Source: an uncultured Lachnospiraceae bacterium (GTDB lineage Bacteria; Bacillota; Clostridia; Lachnospirales; Lachnospiraceae). Taken from it: a stretch of 16,952 nucleotides of DNA. The notes under the pieces were generated by a model. It was given only the letters and a program-made list of their open reading frames with translations. It did not search any database and had not been told where the DNA came from. Positions within the stretch are counted from its first letter, which is position 1; the number at the start of each line of letters is the position of its first letter. Shown here piece after piece: positions 8,052-14,335 of the stretch. The stretch is taken from the NCBI GenBank assembly GCA_910588285.1, contig CAJUQB010000104.1, positions 1-16,952 of the forward strand, written 5' to 3'. A program made the translations under genes and the position numbers.

Positions 8052-9056
8052 TTACCCTTTATAAAAATCCTCTGCAGCTTTGAAAAAACTCCGGATATTG
8101 TCCCAGCTTGTCGCCGGTGGAATGTCGCATCCCGTAGATAGCAGATAGTTTGGATACCCTGCATTCTTTTCCAGCAATTCTAAGGTGTTTTCATATACAG
8201 TTTCCGGTGTCCCATTCTTAACTACCCCTGCCGGATCCACGTTCCCCATAACAAGCCGGTCAGACGGGATATGTGGCATAACTTCTGAAAGGTCAATTGC
8301 ATTGCCAAAATGATATCCCATAGCCCCAAGTTCTACAACTGAATCTACCATATGGGCAGCACTACCCCCACAATTATGGTAAATCACCATAAATTCCTCA
8401 CTTTGAACCTTCTGGATTATCTTTTTCATATAAATATGAGAATACTGCTGCGCCAGCTTCGGTGCCAATAGTCCCGCCAGTGGCTCTGCAATTAATACAC
8501 CGTCTGCCCCTATTTTCTTATATGCATTGATATAATCAACCAGATACTGCGTTGCTTTCTCTAACAATATTTTAACCATTTCCGGCTTCCGCCTGACACA
8601 TACGACAGCATCCGATACCCCCATTAACCTTCCAGCCAGTGAAAAAGGCCCGATTGTTCCTGCAAATACAGGCCGGTCTGTTACCTTTTCCTTCACTAAC
8701 TCCACTGCCTTCAAATTAACTGACGTGCGACATGTCCCAACCAGTGGTATCCTTAACTCCTCTGCTTCTATTTCATCATGGATTATTTTACCCAAAACAG
8801 CCGGTATCTCTTTATCAAAAAATTTTATCTCCGCACCAAATGCTTCTGCTTCCACAGAAAGATCCATGAGGCTGATGGCAGCAGGCATATCCACTTCCTG
8901 AATGATACGCAGCATCCCCTCTGCCTGAAGCTCACTGCTGCGAATGAACTCCTTAATCCCAACCCCCATAAGCTGAATAACCGGGAAAGAAAGGACTGGC
9001 AGAGGAATTTTCCTTTGCTTTTGTATCTGCTGTTTCACCCACTCTTTCATGTTCAT
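8052..9056 (-). CDS. MtaA-like URO-D family methylcobamide methyltransferase
   Basis: The 334-residue protein has the uroporphyrinogen decarboxylase fold family signature used by MtaA/MtbA-type methyltransferases, which move a methyl group from a methylated corrinoid protein to an acceptor. The zinc site is complete: H227-x-C229 in Y-H-N-C-G-G, and C310 in S-T-G-C-D-I-P. The family's G-N-V-D-P segment is also present (about 272-276). In methanogens the acceptor is coenzyme M. In a clostridium the acceptor is more likely tetrahydrofolate or another thiol, which cannot be read from sequence. It is the last gene of the corrinoid operon. The ORF is open back to a GTG at 9068 inside the DUF1638 gene, but the ATG at 9056 has a good binding site and sits two bases after that gene's stop. 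A plain heme-pathway HemE role is unlikely given this context. Confidence 0.85.
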   Translation of the reverse strand: MNMKEWVKQQIQKQRKIPLPVLSFPVIQLMGVGIKEFIRSSELQAEGMLRIIQEVDMPAAISLMDLSVEAEAFGAEIKFFDKEIPAVLGKIIHDEIEAEELRIPLVGTCRTSVNLKAVELVKEKVTDRPVFAGTIGPFSLAGRLMGVSDAVVCVRRKPEMVKILLEKATQYLVDYINAYKKIGADGVLIAEPLAGLLAPKLAQQYSHIYMKKIIQKVQSEEFMVIYHNCGGSAAHMVDSVVELGAMGYHFGNAIDLSEVMPHIPSDRLVMGNVDPAGVVKNGTPETVYENTLELLEKNAGYPNYLLSTGCDIPPATSWDNIRSFFKAAEDFYKG

Positions 9057-9058
9057 TT

Positions 9059-9724
9059 TTATTCCCACCTTTTGATGAAATCTTCTTTTTTTACAGCCTG
9101 GCCGGCTTTATATTCCAGGAATTCCTCGTCAAAACATCCGGTAAATAACTTTTCCAGCAGCTCTGTTGTCCCTTTACAGCAGGTCTGTTTCAAATTTGCC
9201 ACCTGAGCCGCTTTTTTCGCATATGAAACTGTCTCCAAAAGATCAAATGTACCCGTATCTATCACACATAGCTCATGAAAATTATGATACATCATCTGCA
9301 TCACACAAGAGCACATTTCTGTTCCGTATTTTTTCTGTGTATATTCATATTGCTGAATGATAGATTGGTTATCTTTTGTCCAACCGTCCGTAAGATATAT
9401 TACTCCTTTTTGGACGAGACTTTTCCCTCTTCCCGAATACAGCAGCATATGAATGCAATCTTCACAGCGAACAAAAACCATGTCCGCTTTTGTGCTGTAC
9501 AATCCATCGGTTCCTCCTCCACAGGCGCCATATGTAAAAATGATCTTCGAATATTCCTGACACTGATTCACAATCTCCTGCAGGACATTTTTCAATTTTT
9601 CCGGTGTATTGTGATATTTACGGGGAACCCATAAAACCGGCCATATACAATTACACTTCCGATGCGCATATTCAATTTCATCCTTTAACATTTCGCATCC
9701 GATTATCATAAACTTCTCACTCAT
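9059..9724 (-). CDS. DUF1638 family protein of the corrinoid methyltransferase operon
   Basis: The 221-residue protein matches the DUF1638 pattern: an N-terminal M-I-I-G-C-E-M strand, then I-F-T-Y-G-A-C-G-G-G-T-D-G-L, then C-E-D-C-I-H-M-L-L, then Y-L-T-D-G-W. The cysteines at the glycine-rich and C-E-D-C segments could bind a metal or corrinoid. Members of this family are repeatedly found next to corrinoid methyltransferase genes, but their biochemical role is not established. It lies between a 46-residue small ORF (stop three bases upstream) and the MtaA-like gene (start two bases downstream). No Shine-Dalgarno sequence is visible before its ATG, so translation probably depends on coupling to the small ORF. 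No membrane helix or signal peptide is present. Confidence 0.8.
   Translation of the reverse strand: MSEKFMIIGCEMLKDEIEYAHRKCNCIWPVLWVPRKYHNTPEKLKNVLQEIVNQCQEYSKIIFTYGACGGGTDGLYSTKADMVFVRCEDCIHMLLYSGRGKSLVQKGVIYLTDGWTKDNQSIIQQYEYTQKKYGTEMCSCVMQMMYHNFHELCVIDTGTFDLLETVSYAKKAAQVANLKQTCCKGTTELLEKLFTGCFDEEFLEYKAGQAVKKEDFIKRWE
9065..9071 (-). promoter_or_regulatory. Ribosome binding site deciding the MtaA-like start
   Basis: AAGGTGG on the minus strand, inside the last codons of the DUF1638 gene, lies eight bases before ATG 9056. The alternative GTG at 9068 overlaps this site and has none of its own. Confidence 0.6.
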
Positions 9725-9727
9725 AAT

Positions 9728-9868
9728 CTACATAGATAAAAGATATATCAATACATTTAAAATAGCAACTTTCATATTTTCTTCCGGCATCGGCATATTC
9801 TCTTTGAGCATATTGAAAACAGCCTCCATATCCGGCTCATTTTGCATATCCAGTTGTTTGTTTTCCAC
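9728..9868 (-). CDS. Small Met-rich protein in the methyltransferase operon (46 aa)
   Basis: The 46-codon frame begins with GTG two bases after the stop of the URO-D gene and ends with TAG three bases before the DUF1638 ATG, filling an otherwise empty gap exactly. The product is acidic in its first two thirds, with eight methionines counting the start and a P-M-P-E-E-N-M turn. It ends in a hydrophobic stretch (A-I-L-N-V-L-I-Y-L-L) too short for a confident membrane helix. A G-rich run lies about eight bases before the GTG; an internal ATG at residue 8 is an alternative start. The next gene lacks its own ribosome binding site, which argues that this frame is translated. It matches no family I know. 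It may be an operon accessory or a purely coupling leader peptide. Confidence 0.55.
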   Translation of the reverse strand: MENKQLDMQNEPDMEAVFNMLKENMPMPEENMKVAILNVLIYLLSM

Positions 9869-9870
9869 TC

Positions 9871-11001
9871 TTAATTTCCCCCCATCTCCACAAATTCTGT
9901 TACTGCTCTCAGATTTTCCGGATTCACATCTGCTGCAGACAACGGAGCCTTATCCATCGTCAGCATGAATCCGCCACCTGGGCCGCATTCCTGAATCATA
10001 CGCTTTACATGATCTATACATTGCTGCTTTGTCCCATTCTTTAATAAGCGAATCGGTATGCCGCCACTAATCGCCACATGATGACCAATATCCTTTTTAG
10101 CCTGAACAATATCAGATTCCTCTATCAACGCTACCACAGATCCCTTTGGAAGTTCCAAAAAGCAATCATATATATGTGAGCATTTTCCTTCAAAACCAAT
10201 TACCACTTTTGCTCCTAATCCCAGATACTGCAGAATCAATTTTTTACAACTGGGCCAGAAAAATTGTTCAAACTGCTTCCGGCTTATGTAATTCGTCGTA
10301 ACCACTGGAAGAAAAATAAATGGGAAGTCCGGTAACGGAACAGGAGGCGGAGCAACAATCTGATAAGTTGCATCTACTGCACGTAACACTGCTTCCGGCC
10401 GTCTACGAAGATCCACCATTCCTTTCGAGAAACTACGGTATCCAACATACCGATCTAAAGGGGGCTCTGACAACGTTGGGCTTACCAGAGGCATTTGCAG
10501 TTCCTTTTCCAGACGCGCCGGCAGCTGATCTGTATATCCTTTAAATTTCAGCATTTCCTGCAAAACTGCACCCAGCGCCTGTAGATTCTGCGGAAAAGGC
10601 TTTCTCAATTCCGGATAACGCCTTGGCAAACCAATTTTTTTCAGGAACCGGAAAGGATCCTGAATATACTCTTCAATTTCATCATCCTCCAGAATACAAT
10701 TATCCCGATGTTGTAATGTAATCCCGTCCTTTGCAACAAAAAACATACTGTTTCCAAGCATCTGAAACATTTTAACCGGTCTGTTGACACCAAACAAATA
10801 CGTACCGTCAAAATAAAAGTCCTCCAGATATTTTCGAAAAACAGAAAATTCAGTTTCTTTATTTTCGATACATTCCTGGGTTTTTCCATTCCCATAGGCA
10901 ACAGCATATGTTTGTATCATGGAAATGATAGGAACTCTATCCGGTTCCTCCAAATTACAGGTTGTTTTTATTCTGTTTAATCTCTCTTCATATAATCCCA
11001 T
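9871..11001 (-). CDS. URO-D family methyltransferase, MtvB/MtaA-like, probable substrate:corrinoid enzyme
   Basis: The 376-residue protein belongs to the uroporphyrinogen decarboxylase-like family found in corrinoid methyltransferase systems. Supporting landmarks are an N-terminal E-P-D-R-V-P-I segment, F-L-E-L-P-K-G and S-D-I-V-Q-A-K-K in the second half, I-S-G-G-I-P-I-R-L-L-K-N-G-T, and the closing G-P-G-G-G-F-M-L...N-P-E-N-L-R-A-V. The H-x-C...C zinc ligands of MtaA are not in the expected places, and the usual Cys near the C-terminus is replaced by Met-Asp. This suggests it plays the other role of the pair, taking a methyl group from the substrate, as MtvB does with vanillate in acetogens. 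The start has AAAGGAG seven bases upstream, inside the end of the corrinoid gene, and one base separates the two genes. The substrate is unknown; methoxylated aromatics are one possibility. Confidence 0.75.
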   Translation of the reverse strand: MGLYEERLNRIKTTCNLEEPDRVPIISMIQTYAVAYGNGKTQECIENKETEFSVFRKYLEDFYFDGTYLFGVNRPVKMFQMLGNSMFFVAKDGITLQHRDNCILEDDEIEEYIQDPFRFLKKIGLPRRYPELRKPFPQNLQALGAVLQEMLKFKGYTDQLPARLEKELQMPLVSPTLSEPPLDRYVGYRSFSKGMVDLRRRPEAVLRAVDATYQIVAPPPVPLPDFPFIFLPVVTTNYISRKQFEQFFWPSCKKLILQYLGLGAKVVIGFEGKCSHIYDCFLELPKGSVVALIEESDIVQAKKDIGHHVAISGGIPIRLLKNGTKQQCIDHVKRMIQECGPGGGFMLTMDKAPLSAADVNPENLRAVTEFVEMGGN

Positions 11002-11002
11002 C

Positions 11003-11641
11003 TCACATCTCCTTTGCCCATTGCCTACAGTAATTAACTGTATCCTGCGGATTTACTGCCCATGCATCTGCTCCCATCTTCTGGCACCACTCAGCCGAAA
11101 CAGGATTTCCGCCAATCAATACCTTCACCTGGTTTCTTATCCCATTCTCTGCCAGCAACTTGATTGTGCGTTCCATACTTTCCAGGGACAAAGTCAAAAC
11201 CCCGCTCAGCAAAACAATTCGAATTCCTGTTTCTTGAACTGCTTTTAAAATTGTTTCTGCCGGGGTGTCTACCCCCAAGTCCACCACATCAAAACCAGCA
11301 ACTTCCAACATAGATTTTACAATGTTTTTCCCGATGTCATGCAGATCCCCTTCCACAGTACAAAAAATTACTTTCCCAAGCTGCTCCACCCGGTCCTGGC
11401 CCATTGCATCTTTCAGTACACGCAATGCACCGTTCATCATCTCTCCTGCATAAATGAGGTCTCCTACAAAATATTCTTCACTAGAAAATCTTTCTCCTAC
11501 AATCTCAAGCCCTTCCTGACATGCTTTGATCGCCTCAGGAATATTTTCCGTTCCTTCCTCAATCGTTTGGGCAATCAACTGCATGACCTCTCCTTCATCC
11601 AGTTCACTGACAGCTGTTACCAATTCCTGATATAACTTCAT
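11003..11641 (-). CDS. Corrinoid (B12-binding) protein of methyltransferase system
   Basis: The 212-residue cytosolic protein has two parts. The first is an N-terminal helical cap (about 1-88) of the methionine-synthase B12-binding type. The second is a Rossmann-like cobalamin domain (about 89-212). D99-L-H101-D-I-G104 is the canonical D-x-H-x-x-G motif, whose His is the lower cobalt ligand; S146-G-V-L and I-G-G-N (176-179) complete the cofactor pocket. It serves as the methyl shuttle between the two URO-D proteins encoded downstream. The frame remains open 59 codons further upstream, but those codons run through the promoter and operator and encode no conserved sequence. The ATG at 11641 has AAAGGAGG and starts the family's usual N-terminus, so the first gene of the operon begins here. 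Confidence 0.92.
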   Translation of the reverse strand: MKLYQELVTAVSELDEGEVMQLIAQTIEEGTENIPEAIKACQEGLEIVGERFSSEEYFVGDLIYAGEMMNGALRVLKDAMGQDRVEQLGKVIFCTVEGDLHDIGKNIVKSMLEVAGFDVVDLGVDTPAETILKAVQETGIRIVLLSGVLTLSLESMERTIKLLAENGIRNQVKVLIGGNPVSAEWCQKMGADAWAVNPQDTVNYCRQWAKEM

Positions 11642-11646
11642 ATGCT

Positions 11647-11654
11647 CCTCCTTT
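11647..11654 (-). promoter_or_regulatory. Ribosome binding site fixing the corrinoid protein start
   Basis: AAAGGAGG on the minus strand lies five bases before ATG 11641, ruling out the long upstream extension as the natural start. Confidence 0.8.
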
Positions 11655-11669
11655 ATTTTTGAATTTGCA

Positions 11670-11675
11670 ATTATA
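11670..11675 (-). promoter_or_regulatory. -10 box of the corrinoid methyltransferase operon
   Basis: A consensus TATAAT on the minus strand, with transcription expected near 11663. The matching -35 region is poor: only TTTACA at 20 bp, or weaker hexamers at 17-18 bp. This is typical of an activator-dependent promoter. The dyad centred at 11731 lies about 68 bases upstream of the predicted start, the usual LysR activator distance. Confidence 0.6.
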
Positions 11676-11718
11676 GTATCTCCCTGGCACTCGTTTGTAA
11701 AATGATGAAACATAATGC

Positions 11719-11743
11719 TGGATATTCCAAATTTGAATATCCA
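11719..11743. promoter_or_regulatory. Perfect dyad, probable LysR-type operator
   Basis: TGGATATTC (11719-11727) and GAATATCCA (11735-11743) form a perfect 9-bp inverted repeat around a 7-bp AT-rich centre. It lies in the divergent region between the LysR gene and the corrinoid operon, just upstream of the LysR gene's -35 box. It would serve activation of the operon and autoregulation of the regulator. Binding is inferred from position and symmetry. Confidence 0.7.
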
Positions 11744-11754
11744 ACTTATCTTTA

Positions 11755-11783
11755 TTGAAAAAATAATTATTAGAGCGTAGAAT
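11755..11783 (+). promoter_or_regulatory. Promoter of the LysR regulator gene
   Basis: TTGAAA (11755-11760), a 17-bp spacer and TAGAAT (11778-11783), with transcription expected near 11790. This gives a leader of about 35 bases. The adjacent dyad ends 11 bp before the -35 box. Confidence 0.7.
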
Positions 11784-11823
11784 AGAATAAAAGATGTATT
11801 TATGAGAAGGGGTGTCAATCAAC

Positions 11824-12756
11824 ATGAATAATCCTGAACTTCTGAATATTAGCTTTTTACACTGCCATGTATTTTTTACCGTTGCAAGATACAACAATAT
11901 ATCAAAAGCCGCTGAAGAATTACATATGACACAATCGACAGTCACAAAGATTTTGCAACGCACAGAAGAAGTATTACATTTAAAACTATTTTATAGAACG
12001 AATAAAGGAGCCCTTCTTACGGAAGATGGCAAATTTCTTTTTTCACAATGGAAAGACGTATTCCAACAATTTGATATGTCTCTAGATGCCCTATACCAAA
12101 AAAAGCAAGGGAATGATGTGAAGCTTTCGATTGCCTTAAGCAGTACATTACGCGGAAGCTCCTGTTTCTGGCCAAATATTGATATTTTCCAAAAAAGACA
12201 TCCTGAAACAATTTTAGATGTCCAAGGCGGTGAACTATGGGACTTACGCTCTAAATTGCTGAATGGAAAAATTGATATTCTCATTGCACCGGAGTTTGAA
12301 AAAGAATTTGATCATTCCTCTGATCTTAATTGGTGTTATGTGCAAATCGGAAAAGTACTTTTATTTCATAATAAAAACCATAAATTAAAAAACACCATCC
12401 CTAAGTCCCTTTATGATTTTAAGGATGAAACCTTTCTGATGGCGGATACAGAATTGATCAAAGGTTATGAAAATTTTGTCATGTCAGCCTGCCATCAGGC
12501 CGGTTTCTCTCCCAAAAAAATAATCCGGCAGCAGAATCAATATATGATCGAACATATTTTAAGAAAAGATGAAGCTGTACTGCTTGGGGACGAATTTTTT
12601 CTAATGACAGACAATATGCCAGATGTATGCTCAACTGTAATACCCAATCTGAGTTTTGGGATTATTGCTATTTGGAAAGAATCCAATCATAATCCTGCTA
12701 TAGCTGCTTTTGTATCTCAATTTGAATCAGGAGATCCAAAAGAGGCTGATAATTAA
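11824..12756 (+). CDS. LysR-family transcriptional regulator of the methyltransferase operon
   Basis: About 310 residues. The N-terminal winged helix-turn-helix (about 10-65) shows the LysR pattern F-F-T-V-A-R-Y-x-N-I-S-K-A-A-E-E-L-H-M-T-Q-S, followed by T-K-I-L-Q-R-T-E-E and L-F-Y-R-T-N-K-G-A-L-L-T-E-D-G. A substrate-binding domain of two alpha/beta lobes makes up the rest (about 88-300). It is transcribed divergently from the corrinoid operon across a 182-bp region that contains a perfect dyad, the classic arrangement for a LysR activator of its neighbour. The inducer is presumably the methylated substrate or a breakdown product. The ORF can be extended four codons to a GTG at 11812, but that codon touches the purine-rich AGAAGG. 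The ATG at 11824 has a rather long spacing of 11-13, so the start remains slightly uncertain. Codon use is clearly AT-rich. Confidence 0.88.
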   Translation: MNNPELLNISFLHCHVFFTVARYNNISKAAEELHMTQSTVTKILQRTEEVLHLKLFYRTNKGALLTEDGKFLFSQWKDVFQQFDMSLDALYQKKQGNDVKLSIALSSTLRGSSCFWPNIDIFQKRHPETILDVQGGELWDLRSKLLNGKIDILIAPEFEKEFDHSSDLNWCYVQIGKVLLFHNKNHKLKNTIPKSLYDFKDETFLMADTELIKGYENFVMSACHQAGFSPKKIIRQQNQYMIEHILRKDEAVLLGDEFFLMTDNMPDVCSTVIPNLSFGIIAIWKESNHNPAIAAFVSQFESGDPKEADN

Positions 12757-12757
12757 T

Positions 12758-12892
12758 ACCGATTTTTGCTCCAGATACTACAAATTCCTGGACGACAGTC
12801 TGGCCAACGGAAGGCTGAGCCGGCAGGCTTATCACAACATTTGTTATGAAAATGCCCAGGAGCTCTTCCATCTCCCACCGCTCTGTTTATAA
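12758..12892 (+). pseudogene. Remnant of an amidohydrolase C-terminus
   Basis: Right after the LysR stop, a frame encodes 44 residues starting T-D-F-C-S-R-Y-Y and ending in I-C-Y-E-N-A-Q-E-L-F-H-L before a TAA. The combination of a T-D pair, a short helix with L-S-R-Q-A-Y and the I-C-x-x-N-A-x-x-L-F ending is the usual close of amidohydrolase-family TIM-barrel enzymes after their last metal-ligand Asp. Everything upstream of this point is missing; the frame instead enters the LysR gene out of phase. Its base composition is closer to the uronate operon than to the LysR gene. It is best read as the leftover end of a deleted or interrupted gene. Homology was judged by eye only. Confidence 0.45.
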
Positions 12893-12902
12893 AGCTCCAC
12901 TA

Positions 12903-14306
12903 TTAAAACCGAAAATAGCTTTCTGCGTTCCGGCCGCAGATCCCCTCCACGATCTGGCCAAGCATTTTTAAATCCCTGGGGTATTCGCCCTTTTCCACCC
13001 AGCTGCCCAGCAGATTGCAGAGAATCCTTCGGAAATACTCGTGCCGGGGGAAGGAAAGGAAGCTTCTGGAATCTGTCAGCATCCCGATCATGACCGGCAG
13101 CATTCCAGCGCTTGCAAAAGCTTTCAGCTGCCGCTCCATCCCCTCTTTATGGTCGCAGAACCACCAGGCGCTTCCCGGCTGCACCTTCCCCCGGATGCCC
13201 TGACCATTGCCCGCAAAGCATCCCGCCATCACGGAAAGCATCTCCGCATCCCGCGAGTTCAGATAATACAGCACAGTCCTTGGAAGCTCGTCCGTCCGGT
13301 CCATGGAATCCAGCAGGGCGGAAAGCTGGGGCGCATAGTTAAAATCCGCCATCCCGTCGCCTCCGGCGTCCGGTCCCAGCTGATGCAAGAGCCGGGTGGA
13401 ATTATTTCGCAGAGCGCCGATATGAAGCTGCATAACCAGTCCGCGTTTCGCATACTTTTTTCCCAGCTCCGACAGCAGAAAGCCATGGTATCCGGCGCAT
13501 TCAGCCTTGGTTAAAGCTGCCCCCGCCAGGCGTTTCCGGTAAATGGCAGTTACCTCCTCCTCTGATGCCGGAAGATAGAAGCCATTCTCCAGGCTGTGGT
13601 CGCTGACCCTGCATCCTGCCTCCACAAAATAGTCCAGCCGCTTTTCCAGGGCCCTCATTACGTCCGCAGCACGGGTAAGCTCCATGCCGGCAGCCTCCCC
13701 CAGCTGCTCCATATATGTCCCGAAGCCCTCCTTCTCAATGCCGATTGCCTTCTCCGGCCGGAAGGTGGGGAGCACCTGAATCTCAAAGCCCTCCTCCCGG
13801 AGCTTCCTATGGTATTCCAGGGAATCGATGGGGTCGTCCGTGGTGCATAACACCTTAACCCCCTGCATCTTCAAGAGGCTGCGGACAGAATACTGGGGGC
13901 TTTTCAGCTTTTCATTGGCCTCCTGCCAGATTTCACCGGCGCTGGCGGCACTCAGCGGCCTGAAGATGCCAAAGTAACGCATAAGCTCCAGGTGGGTCCA
14001 GTGGTACAGGGGATTTCCGATTGCATGAGATACGGTATCTGCCCAGGCCAGAAACTTTTCATAATCCCCCGCCGTACCGGTGACCTGCTCCTCTGGGACG
14101 CCCCAGGCGCGCATAGCGCGCCATTTGTAATGGTCGCCCCCAAGCCATGCCTGGGACAGATTGTCATAGCGGCGGTCCTCATAGATCTCCCTGGGATTTA
14201 AGTGGTTATGAAAATCAATGATGGGACAGCATTTCGCATTTTTCTCATACAGCTGCACTGCCGTCTCTGTTTCCAGCAAAAAATCCTTATCTAATAATGA
14301 TCTCAT
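12903..14306 (-). CDS. uxaC: Glucuronate (uronate) isomerase
   Basis: The 467-residue product has the length and signatures of UxaC (EC 5.3.1.12), which isomerises D-glucuronate to D-fructuronate and D-galacturonate to D-tagaturonate. The N-terminus carries the metal-site pair in I-I-D-F-H33-N-H35-L-N-P, followed by D-R-R-Y-D-N, W-L-G-G-D-H-Y-K-W-R-A-M-R and L-Y-H-W-T-H-L-E-L. Later landmarks are C-T-T-D-D-P-I-D, M-Q-L-H-I-G and T-D-S-R-S-F. It is a cytosolic TIM-barrel enzyme of the amidohydrolase fold. It is the last gene of the uronate operon, 29 bases after the KDG kinase stop, and its ATG has AGGAGG nine bases upstream. No clear terminator is visible between its stop and the amidohydrolase remnant. 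Confidence 0.95.
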   Translation of the reverse strand: MRSLLDKDFLLETETAVQLYEKNAKCCPIIDFHNHLNPREIYEDRRYDNLSQAWLGGDHYKWRAMRAWGVPEEQVTGTAGDYEKFLAWADTVSHAIGNPLYHWTHLELMRYFGIFRPLSAASAGEIWQEANEKLKSPQYSVRSLLKMQGVKVLCTTDDPIDSLEYHRKLREEGFEIQVLPTFRPEKAIGIEKEGFGTYMEQLGEAAGMELTRAADVMRALEKRLDYFVEAGCRVSDHSLENGFYLPASEEEVTAIYRKRLAGAALTKAECAGYHGFLLSELGKKYAKRGLVMQLHIGALRNNSTRLLHQLGPDAGGDGMADFNYAPQLSALLDSMDRTDELPRTVLYYLNSRDAEMLSVMAGCFAGNGQGIRGKVQPGSAWWFCDHKEGMERQLKAFASAGMLPVMIGMLTDSRSFLSFPRHEYFRRILCNLLGSWVEKGEYPRDLKMLGQIVEGICGRNAESYFRF

Positions 14307-14335
14307 ACCTTATCGCCTCCTATTGCTGCGCCGCC

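Noticed and set aside
8052..9056. HemE, uroporphyrinogen decarboxylase of heme synthesis
   Set aside because: The zinc-ligand pattern H-x-C...C and the corrinoid operon context fit a methyltransferase. No tetrapyrrole genes are nearby.
11642..11818. 59-residue hydrophobic extension of the corrinoid protein
   Set aside because: It runs through the operator and both promoters. The family's normal N-terminus starts at 11641 with a strong ribosome binding site.
12710..12892. A 60-residue stand-alone small gene starting at 12710
   Set aside because: The start lies inside the LysR gene without a ribosome binding site. Only the part after 12758 looks conserved, so it was treated as a remnant.
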